64,000 bases of DNA from Micromonospora_J zhanjiangensis (GTDB taxonomy: Bacteria; Actinomycetota; Actinomycetes; Mycobacteriales; Micromonosporaceae), in NCBI RefSeq assembly GCF_042650605.1, contig NZ_JBHSBN010000006.1, forward strand, positions 1-64,000. The letters run 5' to 3'. This document shows positions 49,903 through 57,972 of the stretch, piece after piece. Made by a program: the position numbers and the translations under genes. The notes below the pieces were generated by a model, which worked only from the letters and a program-made list of their open reading frames with translations, was not told the DNA's origin and did not search any database. Numbering within the stretch: position 1 is the stretch's first letter; each line of letters begins with the position of its first letter.

Positions 49903-51057
49903 TCAGCCCATCAGGTCGCGGGCAATGATCATCCGCTGGACCTCGGAGGTGCCCTCGCCGATTTCAAGGATCTTGGAGTCGCGCCAGAAACGCGCCACCG
50001 GGTACTCGTTCATGAAGCCGTACCCGCCGTGGATCTGGGTGGCCTCCCGGGCGTTGTCCACCGCGACCGTGCTCGCGTGCAGCTTGGCGATCGCCGCCTG
50101 GCGCTTGAAGTCCTCGCCGGCAAGCATCCGCGCGGCCGCGTCGTAGTAGGCCAGCCGGGCGGTGTACGCGCGCAGCTCCATGTCCGCGATCTTGAACTGG
50201 ATCGCCTGGTAGTTGCCGATCGGCTGGCCGAACGCCTGCCGTTCCTTGGCGTACCGGACGGACTCGTCGACGCAGCCCTGGGCCAGGCCGACGGCCAGCG
50301 CGGCGATGGCGATCCGGCCCTCGTCGAGGATCCGGAGGAACTGGGCGAAGCCCCGGCCCCGTTCACCGAGCAGGTTGCCGGCCGGCACCCGGCAGTCGTC
50401 GAAGGTCAGCTCGTGGGTGTCCGAGGCGTTCCAGCCGACCTTCGAGTAGCCCGGCGCGACGGTGAACCCGGGGGTGCCGGACGGCACGATGATGGTGGAC
50501 AGCTCCTTGCCGCCGTCCGGGCGGGTGCCGGTCACCGCGGTCACCGTGACCAGCGCGGTGATGTCGGTGCCGGAGTTGGTGATGAACGCCTTCGAACCGT
50601 TGATCACCCACTCGTCCGTCGACTCGTCCAGCACGGCCCGGGTCTGGGTGCCACCGGCGTCCGAGCCGGTGCCCGGCTCGGTCAATCCGAAGCCGGCCAG
50701 CGCCTCACCGCGCAGCAGCCTGGGCAGCCACTGCGCCTTCTGCTCGTCGGTGCCGAACCGGTAGATCGGCATGGCGCCCAGGGAGACCGCCGCCTCCAGG
50801 GTGATCGCCACGCTGGAATCCACCCGGGCCAACTCCTCCAGGGCCAGGCAGAGCGCGAAGTAGTCGCCGCCCATCCCGCCATGCTCCTCGGCGAACGGCA
50901 GGCCGAACAGGCCCATCTTGCCCATCTGCCGGACGACGTCGTACGGGAAGGTGTGCTTCTCGTAGTGCTCGGCGATCACCGGAGCGACGACGTCGCGGGC
51001 GAACTCCCGCACGCTCTGCCGCAGCGCCTCGTGCTCCTCGTTGAGCCGGAAGTCCAT
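49903..51057 (-). CDS. Acyl-CoA dehydrogenase (AcdH-like, branched/short chain)
   Basis: A 384-residue flavoenzyme. The ATG is chosen because GGAGGAACCC precedes it. Motifs: MDFRLNEEHEALRQSVREFARDVVAP, GFGLTEPGTGSDAGGTQTRA (FAD/substrate), AFITNSG, RQAFGQPIGNYQAIQFKIADM, QIHGGYGFMNEYPVARFWRD and EIGEGTSEVQRMIIARDLMG. The Glu in IGEGTSEVQ is the catalytic base position of MCAD/SCAD and Streptomyces AcdH; isovaleryl-CoA dehydrogenases have a non-Glu residue there. It should oxidise isovaleryl-, isobutyryl- or butyryl-CoA in valine, leucine and isoleucine degradation. It lies downstream of the carboxyltransferase gene, with 93 bases between. Confidence 0.94.
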   Translation of the reverse strand: MDFRLNEEHEALRQSVREFARDVVAPVIAEHYEKHTFPYDVVRQMGKMGLFGLPFAEEHGGMGGDYFALCLALEELARVDSSVAITLEAAVSLGAMPIYRFGTDEQKAQWLPRLLRGEALAGFGLTEPGTGSDAGGTQTRAVLDESTDEWVINGSKAFITNSGTDITALVTVTAVTGTRPDGGKELSTIIVPSGTPGFTVAPGYSKVGWNASDTHELTFDDCRVPAGNLLGERGRGFAQFLRILDEGRIAIAALAVGLAQGCVDESVRYAKERQAFGQPIGNYQAIQFKIADMELRAYTARLAYYDAAARMLAGEDFKRQAAIAKLHASTVAVDNAREATQIHGGYGFMNEYPVARFWRDSKILEIGEGTSEVQRMIIARDLMG

Positions 51058-51150
51058 GGGTTCCTCCATCAGAGTTGGTCCACCGCGGGTGCTTGTGGCA
51101 CCGGGCCGGCGGGGTGTGGCGGGCCGGCGGGGTGCGCCGGGTGGAGCGGC

Positions 51151-52683
51151 TCAGACGGGCGTGACGCCGTGCCGGCGCCGGGAGAACTGGCGGTCCTTGC
51201 CGCGGGCGGCGGCGTACCGGCGGACCAGTTCGGCGCGCAGCTGGTCCGGCTCGACGATCGCGTCGACCACCAGCTCGCTCGCCAGCCGGACGACGTCGAT
51301 GTCCCGCTCGTACTCGGCCCGCTTGTCGGCCACGAAGGCGGCCCGCTCGGTCTCGTCCTCGATCGCGGCGATCTTGTTGGCGTAGACGGCGTTGACCGCC
51401 GCCTCGGCGCCCATCACCGCGATCTTGGCGGTGGGCAGCGCGATGGTGGCGTCCGGCTCGAAGCCGGGACCGGCCATCGCGTACAGGCCCGCGCCGTACG
51501 CCTTGCGGACCACCACGCAGATCTTCGGCACGGTCGCCTCGGAGATGGCGGTGATCATCTTGGCGCCGTGCCGGATGATGCCCTGCCGCTCCACCGCCGT
51601 GCCGACCATGAACCCGGGTACGTCGGACAGGAACAGCAACGGCACGTTGAACGCGTCGCAGAGCTGTACGAACCGGGTCGCCTTGTCGGCCGAGTCGACG
51701 AAGAGCACGCCGCCCTTGAACATCGAGTTGTTGCCGATCACCCCGACGACCTCGCCGTTCAGCCGGCCGAACCCGATGGTCAGTTCCTTGGCCCAGAGCG
51801 CCTGGATCTCGAAGAAGCTGCCGTCGTCGAGCAGGCCCTTGACGTACCGGCGCATGTCGAACGCCTGCCGTTCGCTGGCCGGCACCAGGGCCGCGAGGTC
51901 CACCTTCTCGGCGGCGGCCACGGCGGGCGCGGCGGGCGGCGGCTGGGCCCAGTTCGCCGGCAGGTAGGACAGGTAGCGCTTCACCACGTCCAACGCGTCG
52001 GCCTCGGTCTTGCACAGGAAGTGTCCGACGCCGGACTCGGCACAGTGCACCTTGGCGCCGCCCATCGCCTCCAGCGTGGTCTTCTCGCCGGTGACCATCT
52101 CGACCATCCGGTCCGAGCCGAGGTACATGCTGGCGTTGCCCTCGACCATGGCGACCACGTCGCAGAACGCCGGGATGTAGGCGCCACCGGCGGCCGACGG
52201 CCCGAACAGGGCGCAGACCTGCGGGATCGACCCGGAGGCCCGGACCTGGTTCCAGAAGATCTTGCCGGCACCCCGCCGGCCGGGGAAGAGATCAACCTGG
52301 TCGGTGATCCGGGCGCCGGCCGAGTCGACCAGGTAGACCATCGGCACGCCGGTGGCGTACGCCCGCTCGATGGTCCGGATGATCTTCTCCACGGTACGGG
52401 CGCCCCAGCTGCCCGCCTTCACCGTCGAGTCGTTGGCCATCAGGCAGACCGGCCGGCCGTCGATGGTCGCCTGCCCGGTGACCACGCCGTCCGCCGGCAG
52501 CCCGTCGGCCATCGCGTTGGCGTAGAGGCCGTCCTCGACGAAGGAGCCCTCGTCGACCAGGAGCGCGACCCGTTCCCGCGCGAAGAGCTTGCCCTTGGCG
52601 GCGTTCGCCGCGTGGTACTTGTCCGCACCGCCGGCCTGGGCGCGCTTCCGCAGCTGCGCCAGGGCCTCACCGTCGAGCGTCAC
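51151..52683 (-). CDS. Acyl-CoA carboxylase carboxyltransferase (beta) subunit
   Basis: A 510-residue carboxyltransferase, GTG two bases after GAGGGAGGCGG. The N-terminal crotonase-like half: KGKLFARERVALLVDEGSFVEDGLYAN, PVCLMANDSTVKAGSWGARTVEKIIRT, VYLVDSAGARITDQVDLFPGRRGAGKIFWNQVRASGSIPQV and FGPSAAGGAYIPAFCDVVAMV. The C-terminal half has IGNNSMFKGGVLFVDSADKATRFVQLCDAFNVPLLFLSDVPGFMVGTAVE and VVVRKAYGAGLYAMAG. GSAAGGAY-type and AYGAG motifs form the oxyanion holes. The cluster context (acyl-CoA dehydrogenase, HMG-CoA lyase) favours methylcrotonyl-CoA as substrate. The biotin carboxylase partner lies at 56542-57909; no biotin carrier gene was found. Confidence 0.94.
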   Translation of the reverse strand: MTLDGEALAQLRKRAQAGGADKYHAANAAKGKLFARERVALLVDEGSFVEDGLYANAMADGLPADGVVTGQATIDGRPVCLMANDSTVKAGSWGARTVEKIIRTIERAYATGVPMVYLVDSAGARITDQVDLFPGRRGAGKIFWNQVRASGSIPQVCALFGPSAAGGAYIPAFCDVVAMVEGNASMYLGSDRMVEMVTGEKTTLEAMGGAKVHCAESGVGHFLCKTEADALDVVKRYLSYLPANWAQPPPAAPAVAAAEKVDLAALVPASERQAFDMRRYVKGLLDDGSFFEIQALWAKELTIGFGRLNGEVVGVIGNNSMFKGGVLFVDSADKATRFVQLCDAFNVPLLFLSDVPGFMVGTAVERQGIIRHGAKMITAISEATVPKICVVVRKAYGAGLYAMAGPGFEPDATIALPTAKIAVMGAEAAVNAVYANKIAAIEDETERAAFVADKRAEYERDIDVVRLASELVVDAIVEPDQLRAELVRRYAAARGKDRQFSRRRHGVTPV

Positions 52684-52824
52684 GCCGCCTCCCTCGCCAC
52701 CCGGCCGGCCACACCGCCTGGTGGGCGCGCCGACCGGACCGACCTGAACGATCGTTAGGCTAGCGCATCGGCCGCCCCGGCGGCGAACAACGGTCACCGA
52801 GCCGGCCCCGCCCGACCCGCCGGA

Positions 52825-53469
52825 TCAGGGACAGAAGGCGCCCACCAGGGCCAGCACCGCCCGGCGCAGCCGCTCGTCGGCGAGCTCGTCGCGCACCGCG
52901 CGGACGTGCTCGGCAGCCAGCGCGGCCAGCAGGGTGTGCGCGTCGGCGACCGGGTCGTCCCGGCCGGCCAGCAACAGGCTGACGTGCCGGTGCCAGAACC
53001 GGTACGCGCCGATCCGGTACCGCGCGCCGGGCACGGCGGTCTCCGACATCCGGACCAGATCGAGATGGTCGAGCAGGTAGTCGAGGTACGCCGAGACGAA
53101 GGCCCGCAACCGCTCGCCTGGGGAGGGCACCTCGTCGGACCCGTTGCCAGGACCGAGCGGGGCCGGACCGAACAGGATTTCCTCCTGCAGGATTCGCTCC
53201 CGCTCGTCGAGGAGCGCGACGGCCAGCCCGGACTTGTCACCGAATCGCCGGAACAGCGTTCCTTTGCCCACCCCCGCCGCGGCGGCCACGGCATCCATCG
53301 AGACGGCGTCCACACCGTGCGTCCGGAACAGGCTGGCCGCCGCCGTCAGGACCGCCGCCCGATTGCGTGCGGCATCAGACCGTTCCCGGGGCGGTGCGGT
53401 ACGCAACTCCAGCAGTTCCGCCGGCGGGATGGCAGAAACGGACCGCGGTCCGCTAGCATTCGGAGACAT
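52825..53469 (-). CDS. TetR-family regulator
   Basis: A 214-residue TetR protein. The ATG is supported by a TACAGT -10 box 6 nt upstream. The helix-turn-helix is NRAAVLTAAASLFRTHGVDAVSMDAVAAAAGVGKGTLFRRFGDKSGLAVALLDERE. The ligand domain is helical with a C-terminal VHAVRDELADERLRRAVLALVGAF-type helix. It is divergent from a rhodanese gene with only 35 bases between the two starts, so it probably represses both itself and that gene. Whether it also controls the leucine-catabolic genes next door is unclear; a second TetR sits at the other end of the cluster. Confidence 0.92.
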   Translation of the reverse strand: MSPNASGPRSVSAIPPAELLELRTAPPRERSDAARNRAAVLTAAASLFRTHGVDAVSMDAVAAAAGVGKGTLFRRFGDKSGLAVALLDERERILQEEILFGPAPLGPGNGSDEVPSPGERLRAFVSAYLDYLLDHLDLVRMSETAVPGARYRIGAYRFWHRHVSLLLAGRDDPVADAHTLLAALAAEHVRAVRDELADERLRRAVLALVGAFCP

Positions 53470-53475
53470 AACCGG

Positions 53476-53481
53476 ACTGTA
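53476..53481 (-). promoter_or_regulatory. -10 box (TACAGT), leaderless start of TetR gene
   Basis: TACAGT on the minus strand lies 6 nt before the ATG. It overlaps the ribosome-binding region of the divergent rhodanese gene's leader, so the two genes share a compact control region. Confidence 0.5.
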
Positions 53482-53504
53482 GTCCACTTCTTCAGGAGGT
53501 TCCT

Positions 53505-53843
53505 GTGACCGCTCTCATCACCCGTGACGAGTTGCGTTCCGCGATCGATGCTGGCACGGTGACCGTGGTCGACACGCTCGGCGGCGAGTACTACGACCGA
53601 CAGCACCTGCCCGGCGCCGTCCCGCTGGTGGAAGCCGAGGTCGACGCCGCGGCCGGGAGCCTGCTGCCCGATCGGCACGCCGCGATCGTCACCTACTGCT
53701 CCAACCCGGCCTGCCCGAACAGCGGGCGGGTCGCCAACCGGCTCACCGCCCTCGGCTACACCAACGTCCGCAAGTACGCGGACGGTATCGAGGACTGGGT
53801 GGCCGCCGGCCTGCCCACCGAGTCCGGCGCCCGCATCCGCTGA
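53505..53843 (+). CDS. Rhodanese-like domain protein (single domain)
   Basis: A 112-residue rhodanese, GTG five bases after AGGAGG. Motifs: TVTVVDTLGGEYYDRQHLPGAVPL and the active-site loop VTYCSNPACPNS, with Cys65 as the persulfide-forming residue and Cys70 nearby; GIEDWVAAGLPTE closes the fold. It transfers sulfane sulfur or serves in thiol signalling. The CxxxxC loop is of the redox-linked type seen in DUF-associated rhodaneses. It is divergent from a TetR gene that probably regulates it. A strong hairpin follows. Confidence 0.9.
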   Translation: MTALITRDELRSAIDAGTVTVVDTLGGEYYDRQHLPGAVPLVEAEVDAAAGSLLPDRHAAIVTYCSNPACPNSGRVANRLTALGYTNVRKYADGIEDWVAAGLPTESGARIR

Positions 53844-53857
53844 ACCGTCGCGGCCGA

Positions 53858-53908
53858 CCGGGAGATTCGCGGCGCGCCCACCGGCCGGCGTGGCCGCGAA
53901 TCTCCCGG
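53858..53908. terminator. Bidirectional hairpin between rhodanese and HMG-CoA lyase genes
   Basis: CCGGGAGATTCGCGGC pairs perfectly with GCCGCGAATCTCCCGG around a 19-base loop. Confidence 0.8.
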
Positions 53909-53929
53909 TACCGCACGGCTCGGGCCGGG

Positions 53930-54853
53930 TCAGTTGCCCGGAAGCGGGGTGAGTCGGGTCCGCGGACCGGCCCGCAGCACCCCCGAGGGCAGCTTCTTGC
54001 CGACCAGCGCCTCGGCCAGCTCCGCGGCCTCGACCAGCGCGTCCAGGTCGATGCCGGTATCGACACCCATGTCGTGCAGCATGTGTACGGCCTCCTCGGT
54101 GGCCAGGTTGCCGCTGGCCCCAGGGGCGTACGGGCAACCACCGAGGCCGCCCACGCTGGCGTCGAACTCGGCGACCCCCAACTCCATCGCGGTCAACATG
54201 TTCGCCAGCGCGGTGCCCCGGGTGTTGTGGAGGTGCAGGAGAACGGGGACCTCGGGCTGGTGGTCGCGGACCGCGGTGACCAGCTCCCGGACCCGGCGTG
54301 GGGTGCCCATCCCGGTGGTGTCACCGAAGGCGACCCGGTCCGCCCCGTCGCGGACCACCCGGTCGACGATGCCGGCCACCCGCTCCGGATCGACGTCTCC
54401 CTCGTACGGGCAGCCGAAGCTGGTCGCAACGATCACCTCGGCGGTCGCGCCGGCGCCGTGCAGCAGGTCGATCAGCGCGGCGATGTCGTCAAGCGACTCG
54501 GCGGTGGACCGGTTGACGTTGCGCCGGTTGTGCGTGTCGCTGGCCGAGACGACCACCTCGATCTCGGTGAACCCGGCGTCCAGCGCCCGTCGTGCGCCCC
54601 GGCTGTTCGGCACCAGCGCCGAATAGCGCACGGTGTCCGCCTTCGTCGCCCGCCGCCACACCTCGTCCGCGTCGGCCATCTGCGGGATCGCCTTCGGGTG
54701 CACGAACGAGACCGCCTCGATCCGCCGGACGCCCGTACCCGACAGTGCGTCGAGCAGTCGTATCTTGGCGTCGGTGGGGATGGGCTCCTCGTTTTGCAGC
54801 CCGTCCCGGGGGCCGACCTCACGGATCGACACGGAATCCGGCAGTTGCGCCAT
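53930..54853 (-). CDS. Hydroxymethylglutaryl-CoA lyase
   Basis: A 307-residue HMG-CoA lyase, ATG after GAGGTGA. A TIM-barrel start SIREVGPRDGLQNEEPIPTDAKI supplies metal and catalytic residues (Arg, Asp); VSASDTHNRRNVNRS, HLHNTRGTALANMLTAME (HxH metal ligands) and the signature GLGGCPYAPGASGNLATEE with the catalytic Cys follow. It cleaves HMG-CoA to acetoacetate and acetyl-CoA, the last step of leucine degradation. It sits among acyl-CoA dehydrogenase, carboxyltransferase and biotin carboxylase genes, which together form the liu-type pathway. The enoyl-CoA hydratase step (methylglutaconyl-CoA) is not in the window. Confidence 0.93.
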   Translation of the reverse strand: MAQLPDSVSIREVGPRDGLQNEEPIPTDAKIRLLDALSGTGVRRIEAVSFVHPKAIPQMADADEVWRRATKADTVRYSALVPNSRGARRALDAGFTEIEVVVSASDTHNRRNVNRSTAESLDDIAALIDLLHGAGATAEVIVATSFGCPYEGDVDPERVAGIVDRVVRDGADRVAFGDTTGMGTPRRVRELVTAVRDHQPEVPVLLHLHNTRGTALANMLTAMELGVAEFDASVGGLGGCPYAPGASGNLATEEAVHMLHDMGVDTGIDLDALVEAAELAEALVGKKLPSGVLRAGPRTRLTPLPGN

Positions 54854-54929
54854 GCGGTCACCTCGCTGTGCCCGTGGTACGGATGATCGGTGTCCGTCCA
54901 CACGGACGGACCACTCCAGCATGGCACCG

Positions 54930-55154
54930 TCACCGGCCACCGGTTCCGCCCCTACCGGCCATCAGCTCCGCGGCTGCCCGGAACGCGGCCGAGAGGGCGC
55001 CGGCGCACGCGACGGCGTCCTCCCGGCCCACCATCGCCGCCAGCACCGTCGCGCCGTCGGCACAGAGCACCATCATGCGCAGTATCCGAACCGCCAGTGG
55101 CCGCGCCCTCGCCCGTGGGGTTTCGGTGCCTTGTCGACCGCCCGTGCCAACCAT
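54930..55154 (-). CDS. Small hypothetical protein
   Basis: A 74-residue frame whose ATG is preceded by GAAGGAGAGAA. The C-terminal half, RMMVLCADGATVLAAMVGREDAVACAGALSAAFRAAAELMAG, has a regular helical and coding-like composition. The N-terminal half is Arg/Thr-rich. No family was recognised. It sits just upstream of the HMG-CoA lyase gene in the same direction, with 76 bases between. It may be a genuine small protein or a chance frame. Confidence 0.4.
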   Translation of the reverse strand: MVGTGGRQGTETPRARARPLAVRILRMMVLCADGATVLAAMVGREDAVACAGALSAAFRAAAELMAGRGGTGGR

Positions 55155-55509
55155 TTCTCTCCTTCGGTGACAGCGCTGCAGCTGGCAGCACTCCGTCGTC
55201 GGTTTCCCGGCCGCTCGACCGCACCCGCCGGGAACGAACTCCCGCAGGCACGGACTCGATCGGCCTTCGTATGGAGGAAACGAGGGGCGGGCCGGCAAAT
55301 AACGATCTTGTGGCCTGGTTGTGGCGCGACCACCCGGCCAACCGGGAACGGGCGTGCGGTCCGGCCCCTGGCGACCGTTCGGGCCGCTCCGGCCCGGACA
55401 ACTACCCGGCCAGAATCCTGACTGACGGGCCAGTCACCGGTCACCGGGCATTGATTCGGGCAGGTACAAATATGGATTGAGTCAAGTGAACCCGCGCGGA
55501 AGGACCACT
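55155..55509. other. Intergenic region upstream of coiled-coil gene
   Basis: About 350 bases with no recognised gene. An AT-richer patch at 55450-55490 with TTGATT and TATGGAT may contain the promoter of the rightward coiled-coil gene, but the spacing is poor (14 bases). No repeats or tRNA-like structure were seen. Confidence 0.4.
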
Positions 55510-56445
55510 ATGACGACCGACGCCGGTGTGCCCTCCGTCGACCGGGGGCAGCGGCAGCGACATCGGCTCGTGCCCCGGGAGCAGCTCGCGGCGGAGTACG
55601 CGACCCGGTACGGATCGCCGGAGGTCGCCACTTACGCGCTGGCGGTCCGGGACGTCGTCGAGGGCTGCGCCGCGATCGGACCGGTGGACACCTGGCGCAA
55701 GCTCGCCGACCTGATCCGGCACGGCCGGCCGGCCCGCGACCGGGCCCGGTGGCGCAAGAAGCTGTCCCGGCATTTCACCGCCGAGAGCAAGGGGCCGCCC
55801 TGGCAGACCGTGGTGCTGGTGGTCCGGCACGCCGTACCGGAGACCGACCGGGCGGCGACGCTGGCCCGCCTCGGCCGGTTGTACCAAGCGGCCCGGGGCG
55901 ACGAACCGCCGACCGGGTCACACCCCGGACCGGGCGGCGACAACCGGGGCGCGCCGGGTGACCCCGTCGGACCGGAGCGCTCGTTGGCCGAGCTGAACCG
56001 CGAGAACGCGCACCTCAGGCGCATAGTCGCCGACAAGGACCGGATGGTCGCCGACAGGGACCGGGAAATCGTCCGGCTGCGGGCCGAACTGCGCGGCCGG
56101 AGACAGGACGCACCCGGTGGCCGCCCACTGCCGCCGCAGGCGCCACCCCCGGCTCGCGAGCCGGCACCCCGGTTGGGTCGGCAGGGCCAGAACGGCGGCT
56201 GTTTCCCGGCCGGCCACAGCGGCAACCACCTTCCGCCCGGCCAGAGCGGCGGCCACTTCCCGCCCTGGCAGGGCGGCCCGGCCGGCCAGCAGAACCAGCC
56301 GCGTACCGACCTGGCGATCCCCGGCCGGTCCGGATCCGGACCGGCCGGGCGGACGTACCTGGTGGACAGCCCGCGCTGGCACGCGACGCCCCGCGCCTGG
56401 GTCGGCCGGCGGCCCGACGTCCGGCCGACCGGCGGCCTGCGCTGA
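55510..56445 (+). CDS. HTH-like, coiled-coil and Gly/Pro-repeat protein of unknown function
   Basis: A 311-residue protein, ATG six bases after GGAAGG. The N-terminal 130 residues are helical: ATYALAVRDVVEGCAAIGPVDTWRKLADLI, then KKLSRHFTAESKGPPWQTVVLVVRHAVPE, which resembles the divergent HTH-like module (VSRxLxG..xPPW..V..FV.A) found at the N-terminus of actinomycete STAND and effector-associated proteins. A coiled coil (LAELNRENAHLRRIVADKD...RDREIVRLRAELRG) follows, then a disordered Gly/Pro/Gln/His tail with imperfect repeats (PAGHSGNHLPPG, QSGGHFPPWQGG). No enzymatic motif. It lies alone, pointing right, inside a cluster of leftward leucine-catabolic genes. Confidence 0.75.
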   Translation: MTTDAGVPSVDRGQRQRHRLVPREQLAAEYATRYGSPEVATYALAVRDVVEGCAAIGPVDTWRKLADLIRHGRPARDRARWRKKLSRHFTAESKGPPWQTVVLVVRHAVPETDRAATLARLGRLYQAARGDEPPTGSHPGPGGDNRGAPGDPVGPERSLAELNRENAHLRRIVADKDRMVADRDREIVRLRAELRGRRQDAPGGRPLPPQAPPPAREPAPRLGRQGQNGGCFPAGHSGNHLPPGQSGGHFPPWQGGPAGQQNQPRTDLAIPGRSGSGPAGRTYLVDSPRWHATPRAWVGRRPDVRPTGGLR

Positions 56446-56541
56446 CGTCGGTCCGTCCCGGCCGGACGACCGCCGGGACGTGCGGAAGGTCCGGTCGGCG
56501 CGGTCGGTCTCGGCGGGCCGGATCGGGCCCGGCGGCGCCGG

Positions 56542-57909
56542 TCAGCGCATCCGGGCGACGATGCCGGTGTCGTAGTCGCCGGAGACGAACTCCGCGTTCT
56601 CCAGCAACTCGGCGAAGAACGGGAGGTTGCACTTCGGGCCGACCACCTGGAACCCGGCGACCGCCACCCGGGCCCGCTCGATCGCCTCGGCGCGGGTGGC
56701 ACCGGAGACGATCAGCTTGGCCATCAGGCTGTCGTAGAACGGGGTCACCGTGTTGCCCTCGGTGTAGCCGGAGTCGACCCGGACCCCCTCGCCGGTCGGT
56801 TCCACCCAGGTGCTGACGACCCCCGGGCCGGGCAGGAAGCGCTTCGAGTCCTCGGCGTTGATCCGCAGTTCGATCGCGTGCCCGCGCGGCGCCAGCGCGT
56901 CCGGGTCGAAGGTCGGCGCCAGCCCGGCGGCCACCCGCAACTGCTCCTCGACCAGGTCGACGCCGTAGACGTACTCGGTGACCGGGTGCTCGACCTGCAG
57001 CCGGGTGTTCATCTCCAGGAAGAAGAATTCGTCGGCCTGCACGGCTGCGCCCTCGGCGTCCCGCTGGCGCGGGACCAGCAGGCACTCCACCGTGCCGGCG
57101 TTGCGGTAGCCGACCGCCTCGCCGGCCCGGACCGCGGCGGCCAGGAACCGTTCCCGCAGTTGCGGCGACACGGCCGGCGACGGGGACTCCTCGACCAGTT
57201 TCTGGTTGCGCCGCTGCACCGAGCACTCGCGCTCGCCCAGGGCCACCACCCGACCGTCGGCCAGGCCGAGGATCTGCACCTCGACGTGGCGTACCCGGGG
57301 GAAGTAGCGCTCGACCAGCACCGCGCCGTCGCCGAACATGCGCTCGGCGAAGGCGCGCACCTTGTCGTACTCGGTCCGCAGCGCGGCCTCGTCGGCGGCG
57401 ACGGCCATGCCCATGCCGCCGCCGCCCGCGGCGGCCTTGACCATCACCGGGTAGCCGATCTCCGCCGCGGCGGCCATCGCCGCGTCGGCGTCCGCCGCCG
57501 GGTCCGTCGTGCCGGGCGCCACCGGTACGCCGGCCGCCGCCATCAGGTTCCGGGCGTTGATCTTGTCGCCCATCGCGGTGATCGCGTCGGCGCCGGGACC
57601 GACCCAGATCAGCCCGTTGACCTCGACGGTACGGGCGAAGTCGGCGTTCTCCGACAGGAAGCCGTAGCCGGGGTGGATCGCCTGCGCGCCGGTGGACTTG
57701 GCCGCGGCCAGGATCGCATCGGTGTTGCGGTAGCTCTGCGCCGGGTTGGCCGGGCCGACGCAGACCGCCTCGTCGGCCTCCCGAACGAAGGGCAGGTCGG
57801 CGTCCGCCTCGGAGTACACGGCGATCGCCCGGATGCCGAGTCGCTTGGCGGTACGGATGATCCGGCGGGCGATCTCGCCCCGGTTTGCGACGAGCAGCGA
57901 CTCGATCAT
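56542..57909 (-). CDS. Biotin carboxylase subunit of an acyl-CoA carboxylase
   Basis: A 455-residue biotin carboxylase, ATG after GAAAGAGG. Motifs: LLVANRGEIARRIIRTAKRLGI, HPGYGFLSENADFA, MGDKINARNLMAAAGVP, the Gly-rich VMVKAAAGGGGMGM (ATP-grasp), HVEVQILGLADG, GERECSVQRRNQKLVEESP and FFLEMNTRLQVEHPVTE. Length matches the stand-alone carboxylase core; the C-terminal biotin-carrier domain with its MKM motif, present in the usual actinobacterial A3-type subunits (about 590-660 residues), is missing. A separate carrier must be supplied from elsewhere. The gene is probably cotranscribed with the TetR gene 63 bases upstream. Confidence 0.94.
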   Translation of the reverse strand: MIESLLVANRGEIARRIIRTAKRLGIRAIAVYSEADADLPFVREADEAVCVGPANPAQSYRNTDAILAAAKSTGAQAIHPGYGFLSENADFARTVEVNGLIWVGPGADAITAMGDKINARNLMAAAGVPVAPGTTDPAADADAAMAAAAEIGYPVMVKAAAGGGGMGMAVAADEAALRTEYDKVRAFAERMFGDGAVLVERYFPRVRHVEVQILGLADGRVVALGERECSVQRRNQKLVEESPSPAVSPQLRERFLAAAVRAGEAVGYRNAGTVECLLVPRQRDAEGAAVQADEFFFLEMNTRLQVEHPVTEYVYGVDLVEEQLRVAAGLAPTFDPDALAPRGHAIELRINAEDSKRFLPGPGVVSTWVEPTGEGVRVDSGYTEGNTVTPFYDSLMAKLIVSGATRAEAIERARVAVAGFQVVGPKCNLPFFAELLENAEFVSGDYDTGIVARMR

Positions 57910-57972
57910 GGCTACCTCTTTCCCGGTCCAGGCGTCATTGCCGGCTGCCAGGACACCACGACCGGGCCGGGA

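Noticed and set aside
46985..50146. 1053-codon open frame on the plus strand opposite the MMPL gene
   Set aside because: Composition is Gln/Arg/Gly/His with no hydrophobic core, typical of antisense frames in very GC-rich genes; the minus-strand MMPL protein has clear helices and motifs.
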